A DNA stretch of 64,000 nt, taken from assembly GCA_003260075.1 (NCBI GenBank), contig QLIY01000220.1:1-64000 (forward strand), written 5' to 3'. The DNA is from Phallusia mammillata. Lineage: Eukaryota; Chordata; Ascidiacea; Phlebobranchia; Ascidiidae. This document shows positions 1 to 14,500 of the stretch, piece by piece (position 1 is the stretch's first letter; the number at the start of each line of letters is the position of its first letter). The notes beneath the pieces are model-generated. The model saw nothing but the letters and a program-made list of their open reading frames with translations, had not been told where the DNA came from and searched no databases. Made by a program: the position numbers and the translations under genes.

Positions 1-18
1 AGACAAAATTTTAACCCG

Positions 19-177
19 ATATTTGAAAAAAACCTTAGGCTATATAGCCTTTCCGTTTTTTCGATTTTTCGGTGACGAAAAATTGAAGAAAAATCCGGTT
101 TCCGTTAGGTTTTCGCCGTAATATATGTATATGTATATATATATATATTTTTTTCACGGGTTTCGAACCCAGGACTC

Positions 178-227
<50 letters not shown>

Positions 228-472
228 TATGGGTCAGGCGCGCCAGACCGTTCGGCCAAGTTCCTGCCCTTTTCGCCGTAATATTCCAGTTTCAAACCTG
301 TTTTGGTCGATTTCTGCCCCCTACCGAACCTCCAAACCGGTTTGTAAAATCGTCAACTTTGACCTGATTTTCGAATAAACCCTAAGGCTATAGTCTTTGT
401 GTTTTTTTCGGCTTTTGTGGGTCAAAAAATCGAAGAATAATCCGGTTTTGGGTGGGTTTTCGTCGGGATATA
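19..472 (+). repeat. Diverged direct repeat, about 110 bp, spacing about 340 bp
   Basis: The segment about 19-125 (ctta ggctatatagcc, tccggtttccgt, ggttttcgccg) recurs in changed form at about 361-472 (ctaaggctatag, tccggttttggg, ggttttcgtcg). The copies are well diverged. The element is not identified. Confidence 0.55.
179..227. other. Run of 49 C, probable filled assembly gap
   Basis: A pure C homopolymer of 49. With the 50-C run at 20635-20684 it forms a second size class beside the many exact 10-C runs. Natural homopolymers would vary more, so a default-size gap filled with C is likely. Confidence 0.65.
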
Positions 473-1089
473 TACAGTTTTTAGCCTCCTCCCAAACCGA
501 TTAAAGCCGAAGTTGAAAACCAGAATCTTATTACCGCCATATCGGATCTGGTCCCAAACACAGTATTTTTGAAACTTGCTCACATATATTAAAAAAAATT
601 CGGTGAATTAACATTTTTGTAACTTTATGTCCAATGTTATACAGTACTGTTCCAGTGTAAGCCGAAATGGGTCTTGTACTAACACTTCCATCGGGTTAAT
701 CACCAAATGCATTCTCTCTATGATCCAGTTAATACAGTTTTGAAATTGAAAAAATGCGTGCAAATTTTTCTGATGCTTTGTACAAACGAGAGTAGCGAAA
801 ATACTTTGAAGAAATCGACGGAAATTGTCAAAGGAGATTCAAGCAACAACCAAAACGCGGTACATCAAACAAAACGATGCAAAGTAACAACAAAATTGGC
901 GAATGCCGTTGGCAATATACCGTATATAAGTATTTACATTGTGGCAGGAGTGTTCCAATTAAAAGAAAAAATGCGTTTAAACTGCGCCACGATTCGCCAC
1001 AAACAAAACCAATGAAACTCGTATTGATATCGTTTGGCAGTTACCACCACGAGATATTATAGTACCGCGTAAAACAAGGTGTAATGCGT

Positions 1090-2519
1090 CTAAACGTTGC
1101 TCATGTATTTTTCTTTGACAAGAACAATCTTCATTTCCTCGAGATTTTCCATGATTTCTTTCCTGCTGTTTTCCACCATACTGTGGCATCTTTTCAGTTC
1201 TCCTTCCAACTCCTGCCAGCTGCGAGATAAGAGCGCCTCCTGCATTGCCACCATCCTTTCCTCGAGCTCGGCTTTCACCTACAACAAATGTTCGCCACGT
1301 TTAGAAGTTGAGTGTATTTTGCTTGGTGAAACGTATAAGCTTGAAATAGCTGCGCTTCGGTGAAACGATTTGGAAGGCACAATGGGTGGATCATGACTAA
1401 ATGGGCTACCGTTTTATAAAATTAAAACCTAGTTTGACCATAGTATTGTATGTTCGCAATTCACCAACTGTATGCATGGCTTTATTTGTACACAGCCGGT
1501 AATACTTTGCAAAATGATTTTAGGTAATTGCCTGTTCGAGCAAATTATACTGAATTATTCCTTAGGCATGTATAGGCAAAAGCGTTTATGAGTTACATCA
1601 CGTGATGGATCTAGACAAGAAGTCGGTCGAATGGTCTACGCTGCCTAATCTATATTCAGGCATTTAAAACCTTTTCAGGGCATCCTGGATTTAAATTGAA
1701 GAGTCAACACATTTTAATCTCGCTTTGTTCTTGTTGTTACGAAAATAAAAGTTTTCGACTAACTCATTTTTTAATGTATTACGGCAGCGTATGTAAACAA
1801 TTTCATCATACCTTTTTGATCTCAGATTTCGTGTTTTCCACGTCCTGCTGAAGATTCGCCACTATTGCTTTGGTGTCATCAACTCTTCCCCTGGTTTGTG
1901 TCGATTCCAGTTGAGTTGTCTGAACCATTCCTGTGTGGGTTGTGTCGATTCTTTTGGTTAAATCGTGACTGGTCGTTGCGAGGTTGTCTTTCAAATCCTG
2001 TCCAAAGATTCAAGCACAACGTAATTAACGTAACGGACAAAAGCAAGTGGCGAGGATGGAAAAAAATCTTTAGAGATCTCACATTTTTAGAGCGGAAAGG
2101 GGTAAAAATGTTAGTTGGTATAAACAGGAGGTTTTGGAGCTAAAACTGTTTCGCCCAAACTTCACTTGGCTACGCAAATGGCAAAACTTACTGGCACACA
2201 TTGCAAAACGCTTGCTGCGCCAGAACAGGTTAGTATAAGCATAACGTTTCTTAGTGAAGATGAAAATTGAGATGGATTTTCAATCCCGCAATAAAAACTT
2301 AGTTTTGACATTACCTCGTGCCTAATCAGATCACAAGGTTGAACTTACGTCGGCGTAGACTCTCGTCTCGTGTCTGACGTCTCGAACCAATGTGCGAATA
2401 CTTCGGACTCCTTGCTTGATTTCAGTTTGGTCGACGAGAAGATCCTTCATGCGGGAGCGGAGACTCGTCAATCCACTTAACACCCGATCACCCTGGGATC
2501 TGTTTTCGTCTTGATCCGC
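1090..2519 (-). other. TRPA1: TRPA1 C-terminal coiled-coil tail exons
   Basis: Three phase-0 exons (2349-2519, 1812-1997, 1090-1278) encode about 181 residues after the TRP-like cytosolic segment. The sequence is charged and heptad-like, for example LTSLRSRMKDLLVDQTEIK, VANLQQDVENTKSEIKK and ELEERMVAMQEALLSRSW, without Pro or long hydrophobic runs, which is typical of a coiled coil. TRPA1 channels do have a C-terminal coiled coil at the tetramer axis, but this tail looks longer than the vertebrate one. The stop codon is at 1090-1092. Confidence 0.75.
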
Positions 2520-5500
2520 CTTTGAAAAAGTTTATTCAGTAAAAAGGTATTTATAAAGTTTTTTTAAAATCTGGGTACGCATCCGAAAACGCTATAAGTC
2601 AAAGCGTATTCGTGACCTACGCCACATAACTTTGTACTACAGAAATTACAGTATTGGTAAACGTCAATTTTACATTAATAGCAGTTTTTGACCCATAGTG
2701 CATGGACCCTTATTGATTTCACAGGGTCTATACGTCAGATTGCTATGTTGAATAAGTTATCAAAAGTTTTCAAAATACCAAACTTTAAACGATTTCTGGA
2801 GTTAACCCTTCACCCTATCCTCTACGTTTATGCAGCAATAAAAAAATTCGTCAAACGATTTGTTTATGAAGCCTATGTGTTGGGAGACGAGATGCATTTA
2901 TGAAGAGGTACTTTTCTGCGAAAAAAGGTTAGTGGCCACTGATCGTGCTGTCCAACCCACCACTTCCTTGTCGAGTGTTTTGCTGATATGTTCGATTGAC
3001 ATTTCCGAGTCTTCAAACAGAAATTTTTTGATGAAGTTGGATCGCCTGTACTTGTTAATCTCGAGTCTTTGTTTGCGAAGACAGACCTTTTTCCGCAGGA
3101 ATGCCGGAATTGTGAATTCGACTTCCAGAGCAAGATCAACCTGTTTAAAAAATACGTTGTGTTATAATTAGTAACTAATGTCTAGCCTTGTGTACCCTCC
3201 TATACCACAGTAGCATTGATGACATTTCAATTAAAATCCGTAAGCACAGCATTCCCTAATATGGCGTAGTTTTGAGGAATGATATTGTCCTCTCGTTACC
3301 CAAAAGAATGCAGCTTTGTCTATTTCATATTTTATAAAAGCATGCTTCGTTTTCATGATTAGTAAGCAGCAGACAATTTTTGCCTATTGGGCCTAAAAAG
3401 TATGTTTAAAAATACGACAACATTGTTTTGTAACAGTTTAATTATTTGTACCTGCATTCCCAGTCTCTCCAGGGTCGCGTGTTCTTGAACTTCGATGATG
3501 TCACCGACAGCCAAACCAACCTATTAATGCACAAACAACATAATGACACCAATGTCACTACGCATGGCCAAAATGTCATGTTTTTATTCGCACCAGCAAA
3601 TTCATAATGATGATCGTCATCACCATGAGAAAGATCACGAAAACAACGATGGAGACTTGCTTGGTGTAAATCTGCCCAGAAAATTCAAAAAGTTAAACTA
3701 AACATAAGGGGAAATTAACGGTAGGACAATGTTATTTTATTACCGTGTCAGCGTAAACTGCTTCACTGAAGGGGACACCAGCCGCACCGAAGAATTTACT
3801 CCCGTAATCCATTTCGCCAATCATCATCACTGTTGTGGACACGAGAGACTCATACCAGTTCTCGAAGACATGCTACAAAGTTAAGTTCAAGTAAAGCATT
3901 GTGAGTTTGCTAGTTAATAAATGCTAAGTGCACAATAAAATGCAGTGTGAAACAAAACGAAACGTTTGAAACTTCATGAAGAATTAACATGTCCTCCTTT
4001 TTAGTCAAAACTAACTTGTCTTAAATGTCGCATTAAAAAGGCCAATTTTCCTCCCTTCGCACATCTATTTTAATTTTCTTGAAGACATTGCTTAAATATT
4101 CGAAAATATAGGTTCAAACACAACAGATTTATGACACACAAAAACGCTTAATGTGTGTTATGTATCTAGCTGCATTTTGTCCTCTTTTGTCAAAGAAGGC
4201 ATATTAGGCATCTTGTAAATACAAATAGAGTTTGTGATGCAATGTGCAACCACTAAAAGTTCTATACAAAGATCACTTAATTTAGTGGTTTACCTGATTG
4301 CCTAAAAGGATTGAAAACGACAAAGCAAATCCGAAGATAAAAAGCAGGAAGACAATGAAAAACTGTCCGAACGTCTTTAAGATGTCTGTGAACATCACAA
4401 CAAAAATTCCTAATCGCGGAATCTTCTGAATGAAGAGCAATAGTCCCATCCATGAAAGGAACACAGCAAAGGCACCAACTTCCTGCTGCCATTCCTGTCG
4501 ACCATATACTTTGTGTTATAAAGTATTTTATACCGACTTAAAATCGTAAAAATCACACATATAATAGTGACAGAAAGAACAAACAAGCAAGGAAAAACAA
4601 AACATGCAAAGTCTGTGGGAATACAAGCGCACGTTCTGCTTATGACTGAACTTTTGTATCATTTTGTTTGTAAGAACGTAAAATGCAAATTTTCAAAGTA
4701 TTTAGGTCTTTAAGAAGATTACCGACTGATCTTTTTCCAATAACAGGCGCTGCTGAAAATTTGAACGTTTTATATGCTATCGCACCATGGGCATTGGGAT
4801 AAAATGTAACTCACCTTTTTACATAACCACCACATAGCGCTAAATGGTTCAGGATTGAAATATGTTTTTACCTGTCTCAGACCAGTTTCGTATTGAAGAC
4901 CGTCCAAGGTGGAAAGTTGAGTGTTGTTTATCTCGCCAGCAGTGAGTTGTGGAAGACTGTCCAGTTGATAGTAATGGAAATCGAGCGTAAGGAGAAGCGA
5001 GAGAACGTAGAGACTGACCTCCACCACATTCGTGAAGTCAAAATAGTTAAGTCGTTGATTCAACAATTGAAACGCCTGCGCAAAGAAAATGATGTAAGGT
5101 TCTACAGTTGCTTGGTCACAAATGTGTAGGATTTAAAGGCAAATATTTGAAAGAATTGACTGGCTGATTTGGTATGGCGGTTTAAATGGGTCTGGCGTAC
5201 TATGATTTATAAATGAGTGTACCGTGATCACTGTTTTTACATAGGCGCTTCAGGGCTGATCCCAGTTATGAATTTGTGTTCATCTTAATTGAAAGAAAGT
5301 TCGATTTTTAAACGAGATTCGGTCACCCTTCTTGAAATATTAAGGCAAAAAAATGTGTAGGTGATAGAGAAACAAATAAGGGTTTTGAACCCGCCTTAAA
5401 TATCGTCGCCAGTTGGGCTAAATACACCGGTTTAGAATTTTTGTGGTTTTCAAGGTTTTACTGTTGGGTCACGTGTTGATGACAAGTCAAAAACTTTCGT

Positions 5501-8500
5501 ACCTCGCGGAGTAAATTGACAATGGAGAAAGCAAATATCGCCCATCGTAAGTTGAGCGTAGCAGCATTTAACGTTTGACAACCACTCAGCCATGGCCATG
5601 CGGATAGTACCTCGGGTCGATAAAAAAAGCAACTACGTCTGGAAAACAAAAATAACAATTCAGCCTATTCTATTGGAATAAGGAACTGAAGATGCCAGTT
5701 CGGCGAAATATGTATATTTATTAACTGATTCTGATCAGTTATTTCAAAATGTGATTTTGCTCCCCCCCCCCATTCTATTGGAATAAGGAACTGAAGATGC
5801 CAGTTCGGCGAAATATGTACATTCATTAACTGATTCTGATCAGTTATTTCAAAATGTGATTTTGCTGGTTTGATAACGGTTTTAACAGAATCAGTAGAAT
5901 ATACAAACTACATATAGGTGACAAAATCTAGATGTCTTACATGTCAACGCCGGAAGGATCCGTGGTTACATCTGAAACATACAAAAAGCATAATAAAATA
6001 TGTAAAAAACAATACCTTCAATTACAAGCATATACAACCAAACATGTATTTTTTTAATGGTTAATATTTCAGTTTTTAAACGTTACGTTACTACTATATC
6101 TTACTTCCATTTCTGACGCTTATCATTGTGCCCCAGTTAATGCGGTAAAAGGGGGGAAGCAACATCATATAGGCGTTGAGTATGGCGAGGTATGCGACGA
6201 AGAAAAGAAGATTGGAGTAATAAACATAACGACCGTATCGCCGCCACTTATAGTTCAACAAACCAGTGACGATCGGGTGAAGAAGTAGATTTTCGCACTT
6301 TGACGCAACCTGTACAAGCACAAATATCTTGTACAAGGCGTAAAGGTATTTAAATACCAATATGTCAGTCCTTTTGGCATGTTGAGTTTCCTTATGGTTG
6401 CGTTTGGCAAAAAGCGAGGGGCATACATTAAACTGATGTAAAAAACTCTTTATTTATTACTTTACAACCAAAATTTAAATGATGAGAAGCTATAACTTAG
6501 CAAAATTTTGCATAAATACACTGTTATAATCGGTCTTGGGCATTGGATTTAAATTACAATTTAACGAAGTTCTAGACATGAATAGTAACTTACATTTAAA
6601 TTCCCTTACCATAATTTTGAGAGGATGATTCTGCTGCAAAACGTCGGAATTTTTGTCATAGGTGTAAGCGTCTGGTGTCAACAGATCATGCTCATCGTAA
6701 ACCTACACAAAAAAAACGTTACAAATATGCAAGGTAGGTCATATCTATTTCAAGCAAAAAATCTTCGAGCATCTTACTTGGTAATGATTTTCATCGACAA
6801 GGGCCATATTATCTTGATGTCCACTACTTGGTCTTCCGGTTTCCGATTTGTCCAGCCATTCGGTAGAGGCGTACATGTCGTCAAAGAACTCGTACAGAAG
6901 TGTGATCTGAATAAAAAGTAAAGGCACAATGACTAGGCATATTTTGTTTTACATGACGATGTTAAATAAAGCTGATTTGACAAAACAAAATATAAGTTTT
7001 GTGCTGTTTTTATTTTAACTTCAAACGAAACAAATTGAAGCGCCACATAAACTCTTGTTTCTGCCAAAGTTTACTTTCTGTGTTGCAAAAGTGGTTTAAA
7101 ACCATAAAATGTGAACAACACAAAAATGTGAGCGTCATAAAAATATTAACGCCCTTTTAAGTCTGCAGACATGTGTATTTACGAACAACGTCATTGACGT
7201 AGAACTCACTGCGGAGCTTCAAAAAGTTTATGTTTATTGGATAGTTGGGCAAACAAATGTGGCAAGAAAAGTCAAGTCATCGCCCTCGTTACATTTTAGT
7301 ATCGGACGTATCGCCAATGGACAGCCTGGCTCATTTTCAAGGTTCCCCCTTTGGCAAACAAAACATTTAATAAGTCCTATTAGATCTCAAACGAATTACA
7401 ATATGACGCATTTGCATTTGATTGTTTTTGTCTACTTCGGTGCTCTATTACCGAGTAAGAGCAAACCGAAACCGAAACCCACGGGCACTGAGGGGCACTT
7501 AGGAACTGCAATGTACATCAAAATAAGGATATTTTCTCAGAAAACATTATGAAGTACTATGCTCTAAAACGCGAAGTACAGAACGTCAGTGAATATCTAA
7601 AAAAACGAGTTTTATAACCTTTGTCGTTTTAATGCCGTTTTAAGAGAGTAAATGGTACCGGTAATAAATGGCGGCTGTGTGGAGATATTATGATTTGTAT
7701 ATCGTATACGCATATCTACTGCATATATATTATCTCTATACGAACATAATTACTTGATATAGTAATCTATCCATGTAAGTATGTATACTATGCCGAAATC
7801 CCCTCCCCTGCATAATTTTCTGCCGGTGCCTATCAACCTGCCATTCAACAATTATATCTAAAACCAAACTCACAAAAAAAAACTTTTTCGGGACTGGCAT
7901 CTTATACCATTAAAAAGACAAATAACATTATCCTACTGATATATTTGGGCGTATAGAAGATTAGTGTTTAAAACAACTTTAAACAGTTAAGCTAGGTATA
8001 TTTCGGGGATATATTTAAATGGATGGTTGAAAACCTTAATCAATATATTGTACTTACTGCGTATGTGTCATCCTCAGGTTTTTTGCCGTTGTCAGTTATG
8101 CATTGGTTGCAGACGACTTCGGCCATATCTTCCATTTTCATGATCAGTTTTCGCATCGGTGTTGTAAGACGCCCTAAATGTCAAATTTTGTCGGCGATAT
8201 TATACGTTTGGATGTTTAAAGTCAATTTAAAGTCCATAAGTGAATATACAGTGTATGTTTAAGAATAATTGAAGCAAAATGACAATCACATATTTTGCTT
8301 ATAACTAGGGCAAAGTTTATTTGGGTCTTCACGGGCCACGGCTAGATGTAATTGATATTTTAAACAGTCATGACAAATTTCCACGTTTTTATTTTAAAGG
8401 GCATATTTCCAAAATAAAATCGGTTGACCTCAGGAGAATTTTTCGAAAAGTCCAACACGGTAAATATCAGGAATTATGCGGTTGCTAAACTTGGAAAAAC

Positions 8501-11500
8501 CTCATACGTGGTCGTGAACGGCTTTCAAGCAACCTATTTGTTGCTATATTATACAGGCCGTGTGCAAAACCAGGAGCACGTACTTGGTTACAGTTTAAGC
8601 AAATTACTACAGCACGACTGCACTTATTGTGGAAAACGTGTTCATTGGGATTCTGGAAAATTAGAAATACGTGCATATTAGTTGTATTACGACCATTGAG
8701 TTTTCTCCCAGAAAAACAAAACAGTAAGTTTATGCAAACAAATATGCAGTGATGCAGTTTTCTCAATCATATGACTGTCCCGATACATTTTTTTCTGTGT
8801 TGTATCTTCGTAACCAAATACGGCCCCGAGTGCACTGATGTCTTGTAAATTTCACTATTATGTCTATTTTTGTTTACTTATTTGTCCATAAACTCTTATT
8901 TTAAATAATACATCTAACCTGTTCTGAAACCACTAAATAGTGCTTGTTATTGGTTAAAATCGTATTTTTTTGTCGCATGCTTTCAAAAATTTCGAGGCAT
9001 ATTTTAAATCATTTTGATGTTGTTTCGACAAACTTCCATACTGCCAAGAATCGTCGATAAAGACCTGCAGACCAAAGTCTACATGAAACACAAGTTGTCC
9101 AAGCCATTCTTACGCAATATAGAGCCTCATGGAGTAATTTTGTGCCCAAAATAATACAACGGATATGGAGAAAACACTTAAAAAGGTGTTTTAAATAGAC
9201 TTTGGTACAGACAACTCGCTTTAGCATTGTTCATTACCTGTGACTGGATGTATGACGGCATTTTTGAGCGATAACTTCCATGTTTCGTGCTTGATAAGAG
9301 CCAAAACACACTCCTTCTGTGAAAAGTCGATTGCATAGTCGAGAGCGTTTCGACCGTCAGCCGAGCGGAACGTGACGTCAGCCTTCCACTGAAGCAAGAG
9401 ATTTATCATTTCCACGTGACCTCGCTGGCAGGCCAAGTGAAGGGCGCATATCTAAAGCATAAAATACTGGTTAAAAGGAGAATTGTCTATCTATTAATAT
9501 ACATAAGGTCACAAGGCAAAAAAAAATTACTCTGAAATCCCTTGAACAAAAAAAATATCATAAAACGTAGGACAATGCACCATCATGCTTCACAAACCAG
9601 GTAACTTGAAATAGCAATATCATGCTGGTGAATTCGGAAAACTTAACCTTTAAAGAAACAACAGTTCACCACAGAAAACTTTTTGGCTCGCTTCCAAGCC
9701 AAAAACTGTAAATCAAAAACACACCACCAAAATAAATGTCATGCAAAACAAAAAACTTCTTGAATGAAAATGACACATTATCCGTACAGTTGAAGACTGT
9801 TTCTGTTTAAAGATCGTGACAAACAATAACGGGGATCTGGAAACCGTTTATTTATTTATTAAAGAATACGTTTTTATTCGAAACGAGAAAAAAAAAGATT
9901 TCCTAAGACCCCCCCCCCGTTTCTGTTTAAAGATCGTGACAAACAATAACGGGGATCTGGAAACCGCTTTTTTTTGTTAAAGAATATTTTTTTATTTGAA
10001 ACGAGGTTTCCTATGTATTAGGTGAGTCAGACTTCACTCCTGTTCAGTAACCAGAACTGTCAAGTCAAAACAACTATTTTACTGTAAAGACAGTTTAAGA
10101 GTGACCTATATTCCAGTTTGTACAACCGCTTCTTAAATGACCTAACCCAATGTGGTACTAATCCAAACCCTGGTGGCATGCGGCCGACCGGTAGCTTTTG
10201 TGAGGCCCGCGAACCATTTCTGCACACATTTGCGACGCGTTGATTTATTTTCTCTTTGTTGCAAACATGGACACTTGTAGGAACTTTAGAACAGTTCTAA
10301 CTGAGTGCTAGCAGTTGTGCTTTGTGGTGAAAAAAATTAGGACTCAAAACATAAAGTCGATTGGAAGCAACAAAATCCTTTGATACATTTTCAGGGCGAA
10401 TTTCAGTTTAATAGAGAAGTGTGATCTCCTTTTTTAGTGTAGCCCCCCCCCCCAAAACATAAAGTCGATTGGAAGCAACAAAATCCTTTGATACATTTTC
10501 TGGGCGGATTTCAGTTTAATACAGAAGTGTGATCTCCTTTTGTACGCTGATAACGCCAGTACCCTGTCGACAGCAGTATCTACTTGTGTGTCTATGTGCT
10601 ATAACTATGCTTACCTGATGAAACTGTGACCAGTAAGCAAACGAAAAGAGATAAGCATATTTATAAAAGAAAACGAATCGTTAGTAAACCAGCAATGATT
10701 GTTTTAACCACCTTAAATGTGAACGACAATGATTTGTTAAAAACATGCATAAAAATAAATAACATTGTGAAGTCGCCATGGTTTCAAGCAAATTCACCTT
10801 TCCGCCGAAGTAACCCATCTATCACGATAGAAACAAAAACAGTAAGTTGTCAACTGTAGCAGTTCAAAAGCAAAGTTGCTGTACAAGCCAATGTGGTTAC
10901 ATAAAACTTATTTTGTACCATTAACAAATATACAGAATCGTAAACGTATAAGGAGCTAATTGATTTTATAGCTCATTTCTGGTTCAATTTCCTTAACGGA
11001 ATAGCTTAAATAAGGAATTAAATGCTCAAACATTGGGCCTCCGGTTTATTGTTTAAGGAAGTCCACAAAATCAGCACAAAGTCAAAGATTGTGGCTTAAC
11101 CCATTTGGGGGTCGACCTAAGAATCACACAAAGGAAATCGTTCGCGTTAATCATCAATGAAAGCTCGCAAGATGTTTGCTTGAAGTCAACACACGCCAAC
11201 TTTCAAAAAAACTTTCACGGTGGGTGGCTAAACAATTCAAGTATATGTATTGAGCTATATAGGGCACACAATAAAAGTAGGCAACACATTACATATAAGA
11301 AATAATAAGGTTCTGTACCGACAGACTAAACTCAAATTAAACCAGTTATTTCGTCACGAACAACTATTAACATTCACGTACGATAAATTCGGTTTGGTAA
11401 TAATCGCTGTATAAGGCATAAAAAATTACCTTGATTTTTCCTTTAGGTTGGACACTGGCTCCAAACTCCAAAAGAGCCCGAGCTGGCTTTACCCAGCCAT

Positions 11501-14500
11501 AAGCAGCGGCGCAATCCAACGGCGTCCATTGCTTCGCATTTCGCATTTCTATGTTAGCCCCCAACTGTATTAACCTGAAGGAAAATATAGCCCACATAAG
11601 AAAACAAAGGTATGAAATAAAAACCCAATGAACCTTTTAGTAATTGTGGCGCAGGCAAAGTTTGTTTTTACGGTACCCTTGCCGCCTTTACCAGAATTTA
11701 CCAACATTTATTAAAAACAAAACGCATTGTGTATCTTTACATACCGGTTAGTTAGGTACAGTGTATATAATACAGAAAAAGCAAAACCATTTCCATTATA
11801 ATAAGATTCTAACATCTTACAGATATCAGTTTGTGATCTGGGTGAAATGTAATGTTAACAAACAGTTATAATATACCAGGTGTGTAAAAATGTCTCTGTT
11901 GGGTTGTAGGTTGCATCACTGTATTTGAACAAAATGTTTTGTTGAACTCGAAACTGATATTTTATGCAGACGTTATCATTGTTATGAAATTGCTTGTCGG
12001 TTCCAAAAACTCACAATGAAACAGATCTTAGATTCCCGCCGATGGCAGCAAGATGCAAAGCTGTGTTGGATTCCTCATCTCCGGAATTAATGATGGAACG
12101 ATCACGATTCACGAGATCGGGTATGATCGCGTCGTGACCGTGCAACGCGGCCATATGAAGCGTCGTGCGGTCGTCATCATTCTTTATGTCGGCGGCAGCT
12201 CTATAGTCCAGTAGCAGCTACGAAGTACAAAGATATTTGCGGTTAAGGAGTTATGACGCACGCAGGGCGGGTTTCAACTTGTATGCCCCCCCCCCCGTGC
12301 GGTCGTCATCATTCTTTATGTCGGCGGCAGCTCTATAGTCCAGAAGCAGCTACGAAGTACAAAATGTATATTTGCGGTTAAGGAGTTATGACGCACACGG
12401 GACAGGTTTCAACTTGTATGTGTATAAAGGTTCCATTCAGAAACGACTTTCTCATGTTAGCCGAAAAGGTCGTACAACGTGCGTTCCTGAAACTTGTAAT
12501 ACATTGTCGGCAGGGAAAGTGAAAATGGAAAAGTGTGCTCCTTTTGTTTAAAAGTTATTCCCAAACACACGCTTCTGGAGTGTTTGCTGTCTGGCCAGTG
12601 CAGCATTTTCAACTTCAAGTCAAATGTTTTACTCTAGTCAACGTGCTGATACGTCAATTACAAAGTGGCGATAGCTTCAAATTGGTGCAATGTTTTAAGG
12701 GAGCAGACGGCCCCTTTTCTGGTAAGAATCAGGTTTGCGATTATTTTTGCGCCATTATTTTTACAAGTGGCTATAGCAGAGCTCGTTCTTTCGTTTTGCT
12801 GGTATTTGCAATTTTGAAGAGAACTAATTGCCATATGTTGACATGTTATCGCCGTTACAAGAGTTCTTATAACTTCGAGTTACTTTGACAATTGTATATT
12901 CGGCCCTGATACATATTTAAGTTTAAGTCGCCTGCAGCAAGGCCTACACTGTTACTGGTGACAAATACAATGCACCACATGATCCACATTCATCAGCAAC
13001 GAGGGTTACCTTAACCGTTGAGACGTGTCCCTTCATGGAAGCCAAATGAAGGGCAGTGTTATTGTACTTGTCACGCTCCTCGATCATCAGTCGAATTTTG
13101 CTTTTTTGCAATAATAGCTGTGAGGTAATAAAATATCATTGTCGGGTATTTAAAGACTTTTAAAGCGTTTGATGTAAACCTTAGCAAATTAAAATCAAAC
13201 TTGGACTCTCTATTTTTAAAAAAAATTCTCATCCATTGCCACACCCATAACAAAAAAAAATGAACAGCTTGGTACCAAAAATATCTTTACTCACATGTGG
13301 ATTGTGGATCAATGTTAAATCAATGCTCCACACAAGGGTCATGAGCTAACACCATATTTATAGCTAAGATGTAAGATCCGTGCTGAAACGGTAATTCAGA
13401 CCAGCAATCACGGCACACTCACATAGAAATTATATCACGGCAGGCCTTTCAAAAGCATTAATTAAGCCCAATCAAACTTTTTCAAGCATTCCCACCTATG
13501 GCAAGGCATATATACTGGCTTAATTCGGTATCACAACTTTACTAGACGAGGAACGCTATGATTTTAAGACCTTATAACCAAGTCGCATAATTAGGCAGTT
13601 AACCCTTCAAGACACAAAACCCACATTAATACCAACGTTTTCCCCCCCCCCGCTTAATTCGGTATCACAACTTTACTAGACGAGGAACGCTATGATTTTT
13701 AAGACCATATAACCAAGTCGCATAATTAGGCAGTTAACACTTCAAGACACAAAACCCACATTAATACCAACGTTTTGGTTTGAGCCTAACAGGCGTCTAC
13801 GACACTAAAAGTCAATTTCGAGTGTCATCTTACTTGTATGGCGTCCGTTCGGTCTTCCTCTGCCGCCCACATAAGACACGTTCGGTCATCTTTGTCCGTT
13901 TCCGTTACATCGGCGTTTTTTTGCAACAACCAGCTGATGGTTTCCAGGTGACCGAAGCGAGATGCAATCAAGAGAGGCGACATAAAATCCGCATCTTTCA
14001 GCTCAACATTCGCACCGCTGAAAATGAGACAGAATGCTTGAATACTGTTTTTTTGTAAACGTGTATCTGGATTTGTCAAAATATATCAGTGAGACTGAAA
14101 TGAAGTTAATTAACTTGAAATTTATGTATTTATGCATTTTGTACGTTATTTAAGCATAGTAAATTTATGTAAGATATCTGGTAAATTCTCAGTTCCTGTT
14201 GCTGTTTATCTTAGGTTGTCTTAACTTTTAATGTGTTTTGTGCCAAATAAGTTTGTGTTTTTTAATCATAAACATAACTGCGAGAGAACTTGTGGATATA
14301 GAACACTGTTGCGACCGGGTTGTCAATCGAGCTGTAGAACAAGGTATATAAAACACAACACTTAGGAAAAAGGGGCGTTCTTAGGCAGTTATATTTATGA
14401 ATAAATTACTCTTTATGTCCGTGTATAGCAGTGGTTCCCAAACTTTTTCATATTTTTTTCAAAACGGTCCCTTTGCCATTATTTCGAGGGCTCGCGGTCC

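Larger units (their letters stand above)
1..1089. other. Non-coding region downstream of TRPA1
   Basis: No gene seen. It holds a diverged direct repeat (about 19-125 and 361-472), an AT microsatellite (about 121-153) and a run of 49 C (179-227) that looks like a filled assembly gap. The part next to 1089 may be TRPA1 3' UTR, but I see no clear poly(A) signal there. Confidence 0.6.

Noticed and set aside
150-180. tRNA T-arm-like string gggtttcgaaccc
   Set aside because: The loop is one base too long and no other tRNA parts are near.
125-367. Open frame with a long proline run
   Set aside because: The prolines are the C homopolymer at 179-227, which looks like a filled gap; there is no family match.
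5462-5502. Extension of TRPA1 exon 5503-5638 to a donor at 5462
   Set aside because: It breaks the phase with the next exon; the GTACGA donor at 5503 fits phase and family alignment.
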